DNA of 64,000 nucleotides from Drosophila persimilis. Lineage: Eukaryota > Arthropoda > Insecta > Diptera > Drosophilidae. This document shows positions 53,842 to 64,000 of this stretch, piece after piece. How positions within the stretch are numbered: position 1 is the stretch's first letter; each line of letters starts with the position of its first letter. The notes under the pieces were generated by a model. It did no database searches, was not told where the DNA came from, and saw only the letters and a program-made list of their open reading frames with translations. The stretch spans positions 2,294,001 through 2,358,000 of the forward strand of contig NW_020825321.1 in NCBI RefSeq assembly GCF_003286085.1, read 5' to 3'. The translations under genes and the position numbers were made by a program.

Positions 53842-54235
53842 TCCGAGATTCCGTTATGTTTCGGGGCGCTAAGTGGAACAGTCGATCAGAAAACGTGTAG
53901 CAGGGGGAATCGGGACTGTACTATGCGCAAGCACGGCCAGTCGGAATCATTAAGACAAGAATAGCTGTATATCTCTGAAAAAAACCGCACGTGAGGCCGC
54001 CCATCATTCACGTACAGCCGAGGCTGGCTTCCCTAACCTCCCTAGCAATAGCGTCAACACGTGGCCGCCACGCCCACACGAGGAGGAGAGTGCCGCGGCG
54101 AGGCGGCAGAGAAAGAGAACCGAGCTGAAGCTGGGCAGAGATCGCTAGAGAGAGAGCGACACGTACGCGGCGAGCAGCGAGTCGTGAGCGGTAGAGGCCG
54201 AGCGAGCGTCGGAATCCTCCCGAAGACCAACCAGC

Positions 54236-54265
54236 CCGGCTATATATATTTCGTACTCAGACTCA
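54236..54265 (+). promoter_or_regulatory. Candidate TATA box and initiator in leader
   Basis: CTATATATATTTCG is followed within 25 nt by CTCAGACTCAG, which contains a TCAG-type initiator. It lies downstream of the primer site, so it would be an internal promoter, or else the LTR limits are wider than I drew. The same box occurs near 47828 and 59762. Confidence 0.35.
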
Positions 54266-54273
54266 GCGAGGGT

Positions 54274-54470
54274 AGTCAACGCCCGGCCCTCAGCGAAGAT
54301 AGTCGATGCCCGACCCTCAGCGCGAGCAGTCAACGCCCGGTCTTCAGAGCATTCATTCAAGGCACGGTCTTCAGCGTGATCATTCAAAGCCCGGCCTACA
54401 AAACGATAGCCGAGAGTAAACGCCCGGCCTTCAAAGTGATCAGTCAGCGTTCAGCCATCAACACGGGACG
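54274..54470 (+). repeat. 27-bp tandem repeats in leader
   Basis: Roughly seven degenerate units of the type AGTCAACGCCCGGCCCTCAG plus seven bases. Unit 2 has the same set near 59797-59990. The truncated copy 1 leader ends within them (47860-47950). Confidence 0.75.
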
Positions 54471-54823
54471 AGATCCAACGCTTAAATCAACGAACCCAGC
54501 ACGACCAGGACCCCAAGGACAATTCCCAGGACAACGATAGCAAGGACTATCGACCGGCCTAGCCAGGATCAACAGTCAGGACAATTCCAAGGACAACGAT
54601 AGCAAGGACTATCAACCAGAACCCCAAGCAGCAAGGACGCCAAGGACGCCTCCACTGGACAACCGTGTTAACCGTGCATACGCCGCGCTTCCGTGACTAG
54701 CCCCAAGGACTCTGGTATTCAGTGCGTTACCTAAGAAAAGATTCTACCGGAGGGTTAATACGTGATACTACCGTCGGAAACGCGAAAGACCTCGAAGTGC
54801 CAGTTCGACCACCGTGCTTCGAC

Positions 54824-56118
54824 ATGGGGGTACAGTGGATTTCATATCGGCGCAAGGACGAATTGCAGGCCATCGCCACCGAATTCGGCCTCGGTGAGAC
54901 CGGGACAGTGGACGAACTGCGCAGCCGGATCTCGGCCTTTATCTCGCGCGTGAGCATCCGACTGCGATCGAAAAACGGATCAAAGAGCTCGGAATGGTCT
55001 TCGACAGCGCGCCCAGCTCGAGAAGCCCGAGGAACACGTCTCCGTCACCGGAACCGAGTCAGCGAGAGCGGAAGGAAGGGATCTGTGCGGAGCAGCCTCT
55101 ATCTATCATAATTCCCGAGTTCCCGCGTGCAGCTCACGGCGACTCTGGCCGACCTGAAATCACGACTGACTGGCGACATGGTGACAATCACCACCAGCAC
55201 CGCTTTCCCGAGGAAGCCGGAACTTCGCGACCCGGAAGGGAAGAAATTTCATTCGCCGCCCTGGCCGATAAACTGCGCAATTGGGGTCTGAAGTTCGACG
55301 GACACTCGGATGCGCTGGCTTTCATCGAACGGTTGGAAAAAAGGGTCGACTCTTATGGCGGAAGCCCAGCAAAACTGCCGCGAGCCATCTCCGGGCTACT
55401 AACTGGAAAGGCAGAAGGATGGCTTAGGACATTCCAGATGCAAGGCAAGCCATGGACCGAGTTCCGGAAGGAGTTCTTGTAGTTCTTCCTACCCCCGCGA
55501 TACTTTCAGCGCTTGGAAGATACGATCCGCTCCCGTCGGCAACGACCCCGAGAAGCCTTTCAGGACTACTTGATCGACCTCCGACTCATGATGCAACGAG
55601 CTCAGTATACTCCAGACAGGGAGCTGGACAGGATCTACGAGAACCTTCGGCCGGAATACCAACTGTTCACCCGTAGACATGAGTTCGAGACGTTGCGAGA
55701 ACTGACCCAATTGGTAGTAGCATACGAGACAACGCGGGACCGCGAACAAACCCACCCAGCTAACGACCGCCCAAATACGAAAGCCAGAACGCCGTCATAC
55801 CAAGGACCCGGATTATCCACCCCACAGCATGCCCCTCCAGACGACACCGGGCCCTCCCGGAGCGCCGAGACGGCAAGCCGCGTGGTGACCCAGGATGGAG
55901 ACCGGCCGGTGAACACACGCCGGGCCTCCCGGAATTGCGGGGTGGAAGGTCATTTCAGCAGTTCATGCAGGAATCGGCGAGTGCTATTCTGTTGGGAGTG
56001 TGGCCGCTGCGGCATCCGGACGATCGACTGCTGTAGGCTATCCGAGTCGGGAAACGGGCCGAGTCTCCGCTCGTCAGGGAACCGATCGGAGACATACCTC
56101 CAGGGCCGCCAGGAGTAA
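54824..56118 (+). pseudogene. gag: Gypsy-type gag in array unit 1, frameshifted
   Basis: The ATG at 54824 (MGVQWISYRRKDEL) looks like the natural start. A SAP-like segment follows (LQAIATEFGLGETGTVDELR). The frame shifts near 55060, then continues (FAALADKLRNWGLKFDG, LPRAISGLLTGKAEGWL) to a TAG near 55480. It resumes shifted at 55513 (REAFQDYLIDLRLMMQR, DRIYENLRPEYQLF). A zinc knuckle NCGVEGHFSSSC lies near 55935 and a second Cys-rich segment near 55990. The layout is a Metaviridae gag (capsid, nucleocapsid), nearest to Osvaldo/Ulysses-type by style. It is broken in at least two places. Confidence 0.7.
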
Positions 56119-56480
56119 CTCATCCCTTAAGCTGGGAAGGAGGCAGGATCGCCGCGCTAGTAACCATCGAAGGAGTACCGCTCCCAGCTACCCTCGACAC
56201 GGGAGCAACGCGGTCGTTCGTCAGTCAACGCATCGCTCATGAAGTAAGTACCGGGGGGAACGCACGGAATATAAGGACTACCGTCCGCCTGGCGGATGGT
56301 ACAGCAAAGGAGGTGACGCAAGCAGTTTCGGTCAAGGTGCGTCTGGATCAACAGGAAACGCGGGTGATTCTATTAGTCCTACCCATGGTAGTGGACGACA
56401 TCATACTGGGGCTCGATTTCCTTTGCGGCGTCCAGGCCATAATACAATGCGGACGAGCGTACTTGCAGTTGACCCAGCGG
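56119..56480 (+). pseudogene. pro: Gypsy-type protease in array unit 1
   Basis: The frame reads ATLDTGATRSFVS near 56190 (the aspartic protease active site, DTGA). It then reads VLPMVVDDIILGLDFL near 56380, the family's second conserved box. After about 56460 the coding potential passes to another frame with 16-residue repeats. The domain looks complete, but it is not joined in frame to gag. Confidence 0.7.
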
Positions 56481-57681
56481 GCGATCCGGGAAACCAACCC
56501 GATCCCACATCATCCTCGAATCGGCCCCGCATGGTCACTTTTAGTGACGAAAGTCCCGCGACTGCATTCGCTGCTCCTACCCGCTCGACCGATCCAACAG
56601 CGACCCCCCGGACGAAGACAACGCACCGGAATCTCGACCACGCCAGACCCAGCAATGTACCAGTGACAACGCACCAGAATCCCAACCACGCCAGACCCAT
56701 CAACGTACCAGTGACAACGCACCAGAATCCCAACCACGCCAGACCCATCAACGTAACCATGACAACGCACCAGAATCTCGACCACGCCAGACCCATCAAC
56801 GTAACCATAACAACGCACCAGAATCTCAACCACGTCAGACCCATCAACGTAACCATGACAACGCACCAGGATCTCGAACACGCCAGGCCCAGCAACGCCA
56901 CCCGAACCCAACCCACAATTCGATACGACCACGCCAGAACCATCAACGAAGATTCGACGGAGACGACTGCGACACCGCTAGACACACCCAGGGCCAGTCC
57001 GTCTGCCTCGAAAACCACCCCGAGTATCCCTACCAAGACAACTGAGCTAAGCCACGACCGCGCCAGAACCAGCAGTAACATCAGGACAACGTTTCTAAGT
57101 TTCGACCCCGCCAGACTCAGCAGCAATATCAGGAAAACGCTTCTAAGCCCCGACCACGCCAGACCCAGCTGCAATACGAGGACAACGCATCGAAGCTTCG
57201 GCCACGCCAGACCCAGCAGTAATACAAGGACAACGCATCTAAGCCCCGACCGAGACGGACCCGGCGGCGCTAAGAATACAACACGATCGACGCAAGCCAA
57301 ATCGGAAGTGCCCAGCAGTGCGGCTCAATCAGAGCGAACGACCCCACGGGAAACCAGTATCGTTCTGCACCGCGACCCACTACGCCAGGAAGACCACGGC
57401 CCCGAAGGACAGGAACGGGTCAAGGTAGACCAACTCGCATCTATCCCCCCAACGGATTATCAACTCGCCCCTTTAGCCGATGCCGCGGCCGGTCGACAAG
57501 GCAACCCTTTTCGAAGATCAGACTCGACTGACCCTATCACCGTGAACCTCGCCATCATAACATGTGCCCTGCTCGAAGAAATGTCGCCACCGACAGCCCC
57601 CATCACCGAACCACTCCTCCCGCCGTGGGTAGCCGAGTTTTTGAAGCAAGAATTGGCCAAGTTCGAGGGATTGGAGGGCAT
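56481..57681 (+). pseudogene. Repeat-rich protease-RT linker in array unit 1
   Basis: One frame, open from 56423 to 58132, covers this region. Residues repeat every 16 (TTHQNPNHARPINV and relatives). A less repetitive acidic part follows, then PPWVAEFLKQELAKFEGLEG. That last stretch resembles the start of the segment just before RT in Osvaldo-like pol. RT itself is absent: BEL2 integrase follows in the same frame at 57682. Confidence 0.6.
56610..57250 (+). repeat. 48-bp coding minisatellite
   Basis: Tandem 48-bp units with the core ACCACGCCAGACCCATCAAC occur about six times in the first block (56610-56905) and about five times, more diverged, in a second block (57050-57250). Unit 2 repeats them at 61455-62095. 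The multiple of three preserves frames on both strands, which explains the 299-codon open frame on the minus strand. Confidence 0.85.
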
Positions 57682-59093
57682 TCATTTTGCAGAGGACATC
57701 CGTTTACTTCAGAAGAAAAAACCATTAAAAAGCAGGTTAAAGTTTCTTACCCCCTTTTTAGAAGTCGTGAACGGATTCGAACTTATCAAGGTTGGTGGAC
57801 GATTGGAATACTCAGACCTACCAGATGGTCAAAAAAATCCATTGCTGCTGCCTAGTCAGTCCAAATATGTATGGAACTATATTCGCCATTTGCACCTTCG
57901 GAACTATCACGCTGGCCCTAAAGCCGCTCTCATTTGCTTGGAATATTGGATCGATAACGCCAGAGAGTTGGAACGTCGAATTGTCCGCTCCTGTGTACAC
58001 TGCGTTCGCTACAGACCAAAGCTGCTACAACAACTCATGGGCTCATTACCGCCTACGCGACTCGCTCCTGCTCGAGCTTTTGAACGCTGTGGAGTCGTCT
58101 TTTGTGGACCATCAAGGAAAGGGACCTACTAAATCATACATAGCTGTGTTCGTTTGCCTTCTCCCCAAGGCCGTTCACATCGAAGTAATTTCTGACTTTT
58201 CAACAAAGGCATTCTTAAATGCATTGAAAAGGATGGGAGGTCGTCGCAAGTTGCCGGCAGACGTCTTCTGCGATAATGCCACTAACTTTGTAGGGGCATC
58301 TAATCAACTGCAGGAACTAAACATTTTTATGTTCTTAAAACAGACCCAAGATGAAAATTTATAAACTTTGCGCATCTGATTTTATTCCATTCTATTCCCC
58401 CCAGGGCACCTCATTTCGGAGGCCATTGGGAAGCGGCAGTCAAGAGTGCAAAGGGGCTGTTGAATCGTACGCTGGCCAACACCAGGTTCACCTTTGAAGA
58501 GTTGAGCACTGTCGTCGTCGAAATAAAATCGATCCTCAACTCGCGGCCGTTATCGCCGCTTTCGTCAGACCCAAATGACTATGGCACTCTCACGTCTGGT
58601 CATCCCTTGGTTGGATGTTCGGTCCCTGAGAAGTCCCTCAGGTGTCAGGTATGGACCGCTAAGATGCGATTACGGCCGTCAAGCAACGGTTTTAGAAGCA
58701 ATGGTCTGCTGACTACATCAACGAATTGCGATGGCGCACGAAGTGGACTGAGGGCACGTTGGTCATCATCCATGAGGACAACCTGCCACCGCTACGATGG
58801 AAACTAGGCCGAGTGCAGTTCACTTTGCTTGGGAAGGATGGGCTTGTACGGGTGGTGCACCTCCGCACTGCAAATGGAACATGTTGCAGACCAATACACA
58901 AGTTGGCAAGTCTTCTGGTGGTTTAAAAGCAGTCCTTTCAACGGGGCCAGGATGTTCGGTCAAACTCTTTTCACGAAACAAACTACTCGAATGACCCTCG
59001 TAAAATCGATAGCCTACGCTCACTTTGTATAATTACTCTCACAATCATTGTAACACCACAGTAGTCTAGTATCTCTTATGACCAGTTCTCAAG
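57682..59093 (+). pseudogene. pol: BEL2 integrase and LTR piece fused in unit 1
   Basis: From TCATTTTGCAGAGG the sequence follows BEL2 (50855 on), in frame with the gypsy linker, to the stop at about 58130. Later parts keep BEL2's own frameshifts and its Val for the first catalytic Asp (RCGVVFCGPS). A 21-bp deletion lies near 58748 relative to BEL2 and unit 2. The BEL2 LTR starts at 58953 and is cut after TTCTCAAG (59093). Confidence 0.85.
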
Positions 59094-60299
59094 GTCAGGT
59101 ACTCTCGGTGATACCTGTTGGTATTATCGCATAGCAAAGGGCGAGTTCGGTGGGGTTCTGAAGGCGCTATTCGGCGATAACCGGAGTGCTCGCGGTGGGA
59201 CCAACCGCCACGTCCCATGATACGTCCGCTCCCGTCCACGGGACTGCCACACCGTCCCCCATCGTCTGTCCGAAATACGGAGTCCCGGCAAATTATAAAT
59301 GTGGCTGTAATTTCGACCCTGGAGTAGACTGAGATATATACCCCAGCCCAGGATCGCTTCCTTACAGATGGCGCCCGAGCAGAGACTCCGAGATTCCGTT
59401 ATGTTTTGGGGCGCTAAGTGGAACAGTCGATCAGAAAACGTGTAGCAGGGGGAATCGGGACTGTACTATGCGCAAGCACGGCCAGTCGGAATCATTAAGA
59501 CAAGAATAGCTGTATATCTCTGAAAAAAACCGCACGTGAGGCCGCCCATCATTCACGTACAGCCGAGGCTGGCTTCCCTAACCTCCCTAGCAATAGCCCA
59601 CACGAGGAGGAGAGTGCCGCGGCGAGGCGGCAGAGAAAGAGAACCGAGCTGAAGCTGGGCAGAGATCGCTAGAGAGAGAGCGACACGTACGCGGCGAGCA
59701 GCGAGTCGTGAGCGGTAGAGGCCGAGCGAGCGTCGGAATCCTCCCGAAGACCAACCAGCCCGGCTATATATATTTCGTACTCAGACTCAGCGAGGGTAGT
59801 CAACGCCCGGCCCTCAGCGAAGATAGTCGATGCCCGACCCTCAGCGCGAGCAGTCAACGCCCGGTCTTCAGAGCATTCATTCAAGGCACGGTCTTCAGCG
59901 TGATCATTCAAAGCCCGGCCTACAAAACGATAGCCGAGAGTAAACGCCCGGCCTTCAAAGTGATCAGTCAGCGTTCAGCCATCAACACGGGACGAGATCC
60001 AACGCTTAAATCAACGAACCCAGCACGACCAGGACCCCAAGGACAATTCCAAGGACAACGATAGCAAGGACTATCAACCAGGACCCCAAGCAGCAAGGAC
60101 GCCAAGGACGCCTCCACTGGACAACCGTGTTAACCGTGCATACGCCGCGCTTCCGTGACTAGCCCCAAGGACTCTGGTATTCAGTGCGTTACCTAAGAAA
60201 AGATTCTACCGGAGGGTTAATACGTGATACTACCGTCGGAAACGCGAAAGACCTCGAAGTGCCAGTTCGACCACCGTGCTTCGACATGGGGGTACAGTG

Positions 60300-60960
60300 G
60301 ATTTCATATCGGCGCAAGGACGAATTGCAGGCCATCGCCACCGAATTCGGCCTCGGTGAGACCGGGACAGTGGACGAACTGCGCAGCCGGATCTCGGCCT
60401 TTATCTCGCGCGTGAGCATCCGACTGCGATCGAAAAACGGATCAAAGAGCTCGGAATGGTCTTCGACAGCGCGCCCAGCTCGAGAAGCCCGAGGAACACG
60501 TCTCCGTCACCGGAACCGAGTCAGCGAGAGCGGAAGGAAGGGATCTGTGCGGAGCAGCCTCTATCTATCATAATTCCCGAGTTCCCGCGTGCAGCTCACG
60601 GCGACTCTGGCCGACCTGAAACCACGACTGACTGGCGACATGGTGACAATCACCACCAGCACCGCTTTCCCGAGGAAGCCGGAACTTAGCGACCCGGAAG
60701 GGAAGAAATTTCATTCGCCGCCCTGGCCGATAAACTGCGCAATTGGGGTCTGAAGTTCGACGGACACTCGGATGCGCTGGCTTTCATCGAACGGTTGGAA
60801 AAAAGTTCATGCAGGAATCGGCGAGTGCTATTCTGTTGGGAGTGTGGCCGCTGCGGCATCCGGACGATCGACTGCTGTAGGCTATCCGAGTCGGGAAACG
60901 GGCCGAGTCTCCGCTCGTCAGGGAACCGATCGGAGACATACCTCCAGGGCCGCCAGGAGT
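60300..60960 (+). pseudogene. gag: Gypsy-type gag in array unit 2, internally deleted
   Basis: It matches the unit 1 gag start (MGVQWISYRR) but jumps from ERLEK to the second Cys-rich part. The rest of capsid and the zinc knuckle are lost (618 bp, relative to 55343-55960). It also has an extra in-frame TAG near 60689. It cannot encode a working Gag. Confidence 0.75.
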
Positions 60961-62976
60961 AACTCATCCCTTAAGCTGGGAAGGAGGCAGGATCGCCGCG
61001 CTAGTAACCATCGAAGGAGTACCGCTCCCAGCTACCCTCGACACGGGAGCAACGCGGTCGTTCGTCAGTCAACGCATCGCTCATGAAGTAAGTACCGGGG
61101 GGAACGCACGGAATATAAGGACTACCGTCCGCCTGGCGGATGGTACAGCAAAGGAGGTGACGCAAGCAGTTTCGGTCAAGGTGCGTCTGGATCAACAGGA
61201 AACGCGGGTGATTCTATTAGTCCTACCCATGGTAGTGGACGACATCATACTGGGGCTCGATTTCCTTTGCGGCGTCCAGGCCATAATACAATGCGGACGA
61301 GCGTACTTGCAGTTGACCCAGCGGGCGATCCGGGAAACCAACCCGATCCCACATCATCCTCGAATCGGCCCCGCATGGTCACTTTTAGTGACGAAAGTCC
61401 CGCGACTGCATTCGCTGCTCCTACCCGCTCGACCGATCCAACAGCGACCCCCCGGACGAAGACAACGCACCGGAATCTCGACCACGCCAGACCCAGCAAT
61501 GTACCAGTGACAACGCACCAGAATCCCAACCACGCCAGACCCATCAACGTACCAGTGACAACGCACCAGAATCCCAACCACGCCAGACCCATCAACGTAA
61601 CCATGACAACGCACCAGAATCTCGACCACGCCAGACCCATCAACGTAACCATGACAACGCACCAGAATCTCAACCACGTCAGACCCATCAACGTAACCAT
61701 GACAACGCACCAGGATCTCGAACACGCCAGGCCCAGCAACGCCACCCGAACCCAACCCACAATTCGATACGACCACGCCAGAACCATCAACGAAGATTCG
61801 ACGGAGACGACTGCGACACCGCTAGACACACCCAGGGCCAGTCCGTCTGCCTCGAAAACCACCCCGAGTATCCCTACCAAGACAACTGAGCTAAGCCACG
61901 ACCGCGCCAGAACCAGCAGTAACATCAGGACAACGTTTCTAAGTTTCGACCCCGCCAGACTCAGCAGCAATATCAGGAAAACGCTTCTAAGCCCCGACCA
62001 CGCCAGACCCAGCTGCAATACGAGGACAACGCATCGAAGCTTCGGCCACGCCAGACCCAGCAGTAATACAAGGACAACGCATCTAAGCCCCGACCGAGAC
62101 GGACCCGGCGGCGCTAAGAATACAACACGATCGACGCAAGCCAAATCGGAAGTGCCCAGCAGTGCGGCTCAATCAGAGCGAACGACCCCACGGGAAACCA
62201 GTATCGTTCTGCACCGCGACCCACTACGCCAGGAAGACCACGGCCCCGAAGGACAGGAACGGGTCAAGGTAGACCAACTCGCATCTATCCCCCCAACGGA
62301 TTATCAACTCGCCCCTTTAGCCGATGCCGCGGCCGGTCGACAAGGCAACCCTTTTCGAAGATCAGACTCGACTGACCCTATCACCGTGAACCTCGCCATC
62401 ATAACATGTGCCCTGCTCGAAGAAATGTCGCCACCGACAGCCCCCATCACCGAACCACTCCTCCCGCCGTGGGTAGCCGAGTTTTTGAAGCAAGAATTGG
62501 CCAAGTTCGAGGGATTGGAGGGCATTCATTTTGCAGAGGACATCCGTTTACTTCAGAAGAAAAAACCATTAAAAAGCAGGTTAAAGTTTCTTACCCCCTT
62601 TTTAGAAGTCGTGAACGGATTCGAACTTATCCAGGTTGGTGGACGATTGGAATACTCAGACCTACCAGATGGTCAAAAAAATCCATTGCTGCTGCCTAGT
62701 CAGTCCAAATATGTATGGAACTATATTCGCCATTTGCACCTTCGGAACTATCACGCTGGCCCTAAAGCCGCTCTCATTTGCTTGGAATATTGGATCGATA
62801 ACGCCAGAGAGTTGGAACGTCGAATTGTCCGCTCCTGTGTACACTGCGTTCGCTACAGACCAAAGCTGCTACAACAACTCATGGGCTCATTACCGCCTAC
62901 GCGACTCGCTCCTGCTCGAGCTTTTGAACGCTGTGGAGTCGTCTTTTGTGGACCATCAAGGAAAGGGACCTACTAA
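60961..62976 (+). pseudogene. Protease, repeat linker and BEL2 integrase fusion in unit 2
   Basis: The protease (DTGA near 61045) is followed by the 569-codon frame 61267-62976, which repeats the unit 1 fusion almost without change. The gypsy-to-BEL2 join is at about 62525/62526. Its preservation in two units means the fusion predates the array. Confidence 0.75.
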
Positions 62977-63958
62977 ATCATACATAGCTGTGTTCGTTTG
63001 CCTTCTCCCCAAGGCCGTTCACATCGAAGTAATTTCTGACTTTTCAACAAAGGCATTCTTAAATGCATTGAAAAGGATGGGAGGTCGTCGCAAGTTGCCG
63101 GCAGACGTCTTCTGCGATAATGCCACTAACTTTGTAAGGGCATCTAATCAACTGCAGGAACTAAACATTTTTATGTTCTTAAAACAGACCCAAGATGAAA
63201 ATTTATAAACTTTGCGCATCTGATTTTATTCCATTCTATTCCCCCCAGGGCACCTCATTTCGGAGGCCATTGGGAAGCGGCAGTCAAGAGTGCAAAGGGG
63301 CTGTTGAATCGTACGCTGGCCAACACCAGGTTCACCTTTGAAGAGTTGAGCACTGTCGTCGTCGAAATAAAATCGATCCTCAACTCGCGGCCGTTATCGC
63401 CGCTTTCGTCAGACCCAAATGACTATGGCACTCTCACGTCTGGTCATCCCTTGGTTGGATGTTCGGTCCCTGAGAAGTCCCTCAGGTGTCAGGTATGGAC
63501 CGCTAAGATGCGATTACGGCCGTCAAGCAACGGTTTTAGAAGCAATGGTCTGCTGACTACATCAACGAATTGCGATGGCGCACGAAGTGGACAGCACCCT
63601 CAACGAACCTCACTGAGGGCACGTTGGTCATCATCCATGAGGACAACCTGCCACCGCTACGATGGAAACTAGGCCGAGTGCAGTTCACTTTGCTTGGGAA
63701 GGATGGGCTTGTACGGGTGGTGCACCTCCGCACTGCAAATGGAACATGTTGCAGACCAATACACAAGTTGGCAAGTCTTCTGGTGGTTTAAAAGCAGTCC
63801 TTTCAACGGGGCCAGGATGTTCGGTCAAACTCTTTTCACGAAACAAACTACTCGAATGACCCTCGTAAAATCGATAGCCTACGCTCACTTTGTATAATTA
63901 CTCTCACAATCATTGTAACACCACAGTAGTCTAGTATCTCTTATGACCAGTTCTCAAG
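62977..63958 (+). pseudogene. pol: BEL2 integrase end and LTR piece in unit 2
   Basis: Continues BEL2 with the same stops as at 51303 and 51535. It keeps the 21 bp that unit 1 lost. The LTR piece starts at 63818 and stops after TTCTCAAG (63958). Confidence 0.8.
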
Positions 63959-63961
63959 GTC

Positions 63962-64000
63962 AGGTACTCTCGGTGATACCTGTTGGTATTATCGCATAGC
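63962..64000 (+). repeat. Tandem chimeric array, start of unit 3
   Basis: After the same GTC filler (63959-63961) the R6 arm and following LTR bases begin again and run off the window. The array therefore continues to the right. Confidence 0.85.

Larger units (their letters stand above)
53537..59096 (+). repeat. Tandem chimeric array, unit 1 (5560 bp)
   Basis: The unit runs from the 3' arm of hairpin R6 through LTR end, primer site, leader, gag, protease, 48-bp repeats and BEL2 integrase to 147 bp of BEL2 LTR. Three bases (GTC, 59094-59096) follow, then the next unit. Unit 2 has the same order and near-identical sequence. The left neighbour of unit 1 is the rest of the hairpin LTR, so this is the array's first unit. 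Confidence 0.85.
59097..63961 (+). repeat. Tandem chimeric array, unit 2 (4865 bp)
   Basis: Same content as unit 1 with few substitutions. It has a 17-bp loss near 59140, a 21-bp loss near 59597, a missing 64-bp leader duplication near 60050, and a 618-bp (206-codon) loss in gag at 60804/60805. It also has a C-to-A change near 60689 that makes a TAG. It keeps the primer site (59369), protease (near 61035), 48-bp repeats and the in-frame BEL2 fusion (62526 on). Confidence 0.85.

Noticed and set aside
56401..57300. 299-codon hydrophobic open frame on the minus strand (also 61245-62144)
   Set aside because: It is the shadow of the 48-bp minisatellite, whose unit is a multiple of three. It has no start context or family resemblance.
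57672..57692. Splice acceptor (TTTTGCAG) explaining the gypsy-BEL join as trans-splicing
   Set aside because: The same TTTTGCAG is part of BEL2 coding sequence at 50858, upstream sequence is not a clear pyrimidine tract, and the join lies 7 bases before it.

Overview
The window looks like eukaryotic, gene-poor heterochromatin from a Drosophila-type fly. It is almost wholly made of nested and broken transposable elements. The clues are errantivirus-like gypsy elements with a tRNA-Ser primer site, DINE-1/mini-me repeats with a (GTCY)n tract, CR1-type LINEs whose ORF1 carries a PHD-like finger, LOA/R1-type LINEs with RNase H, and BEL/Pao elements. The DINE-1 type hints at the obscura group, but this is weak. 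I found no host gene, tRNA, rRNA or CRISPR array.

Layout. 1-2090: gag-like and BEL/Pao fragments, the latter with a mutated RT active site. 2091-2885: a LINE-A scrap. 2892-18192: a gypsy/17.6-297-type composite with TATATA-rich flanks. It carries a LOA LINE (with target-site duplication), a DINE-1 copy, a second LOA LINE and a LINE-B copy, and its two halves overlap, so it contains parts of two gypsy copies. 18292-29113: two LINE-A copies in inverted orientation around a 2.1 kb spacer that holds another DINE-1. 29114-35374: a third LOA LINE, two gypsy integrase scraps, a third LINE-A copy and a probable long LTR. 35375-46537: a BEL/Pao element (BEL1) split by LINE-B. 46541-48918: an unusual hairpin-repeat LTR and leader fused to the BEL1 integrase end and LTR. 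49900-52600: a degraded second BEL family (BEL2). 52946-64000: the same hairpin LTR followed by gypsy-type gag and protease, fused in frame to the BEL2 integrase, then tandemly repeated (units of 5560 and 4865 bp, third unit starting at 63962).

The most interesting part is the right third. The hairpin LTR holds seven repeats, each able to form an outer stem with compensatory base changes around a 16-nt apical segment. This LTR-leader module occurs twice fused to 3' ends of BEL elements. In one case the chimera, which lacks RT and RNase H, has become a tandem array whose breakpoint lies exactly at the edge of one hairpin. Nearly all protein-coding segments are broken by stops, frameshifts or deletions. 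The least damaged are the LOA LINE at 3247-4889, LINE-B at 38608-43177 and the BEL1 integrase.
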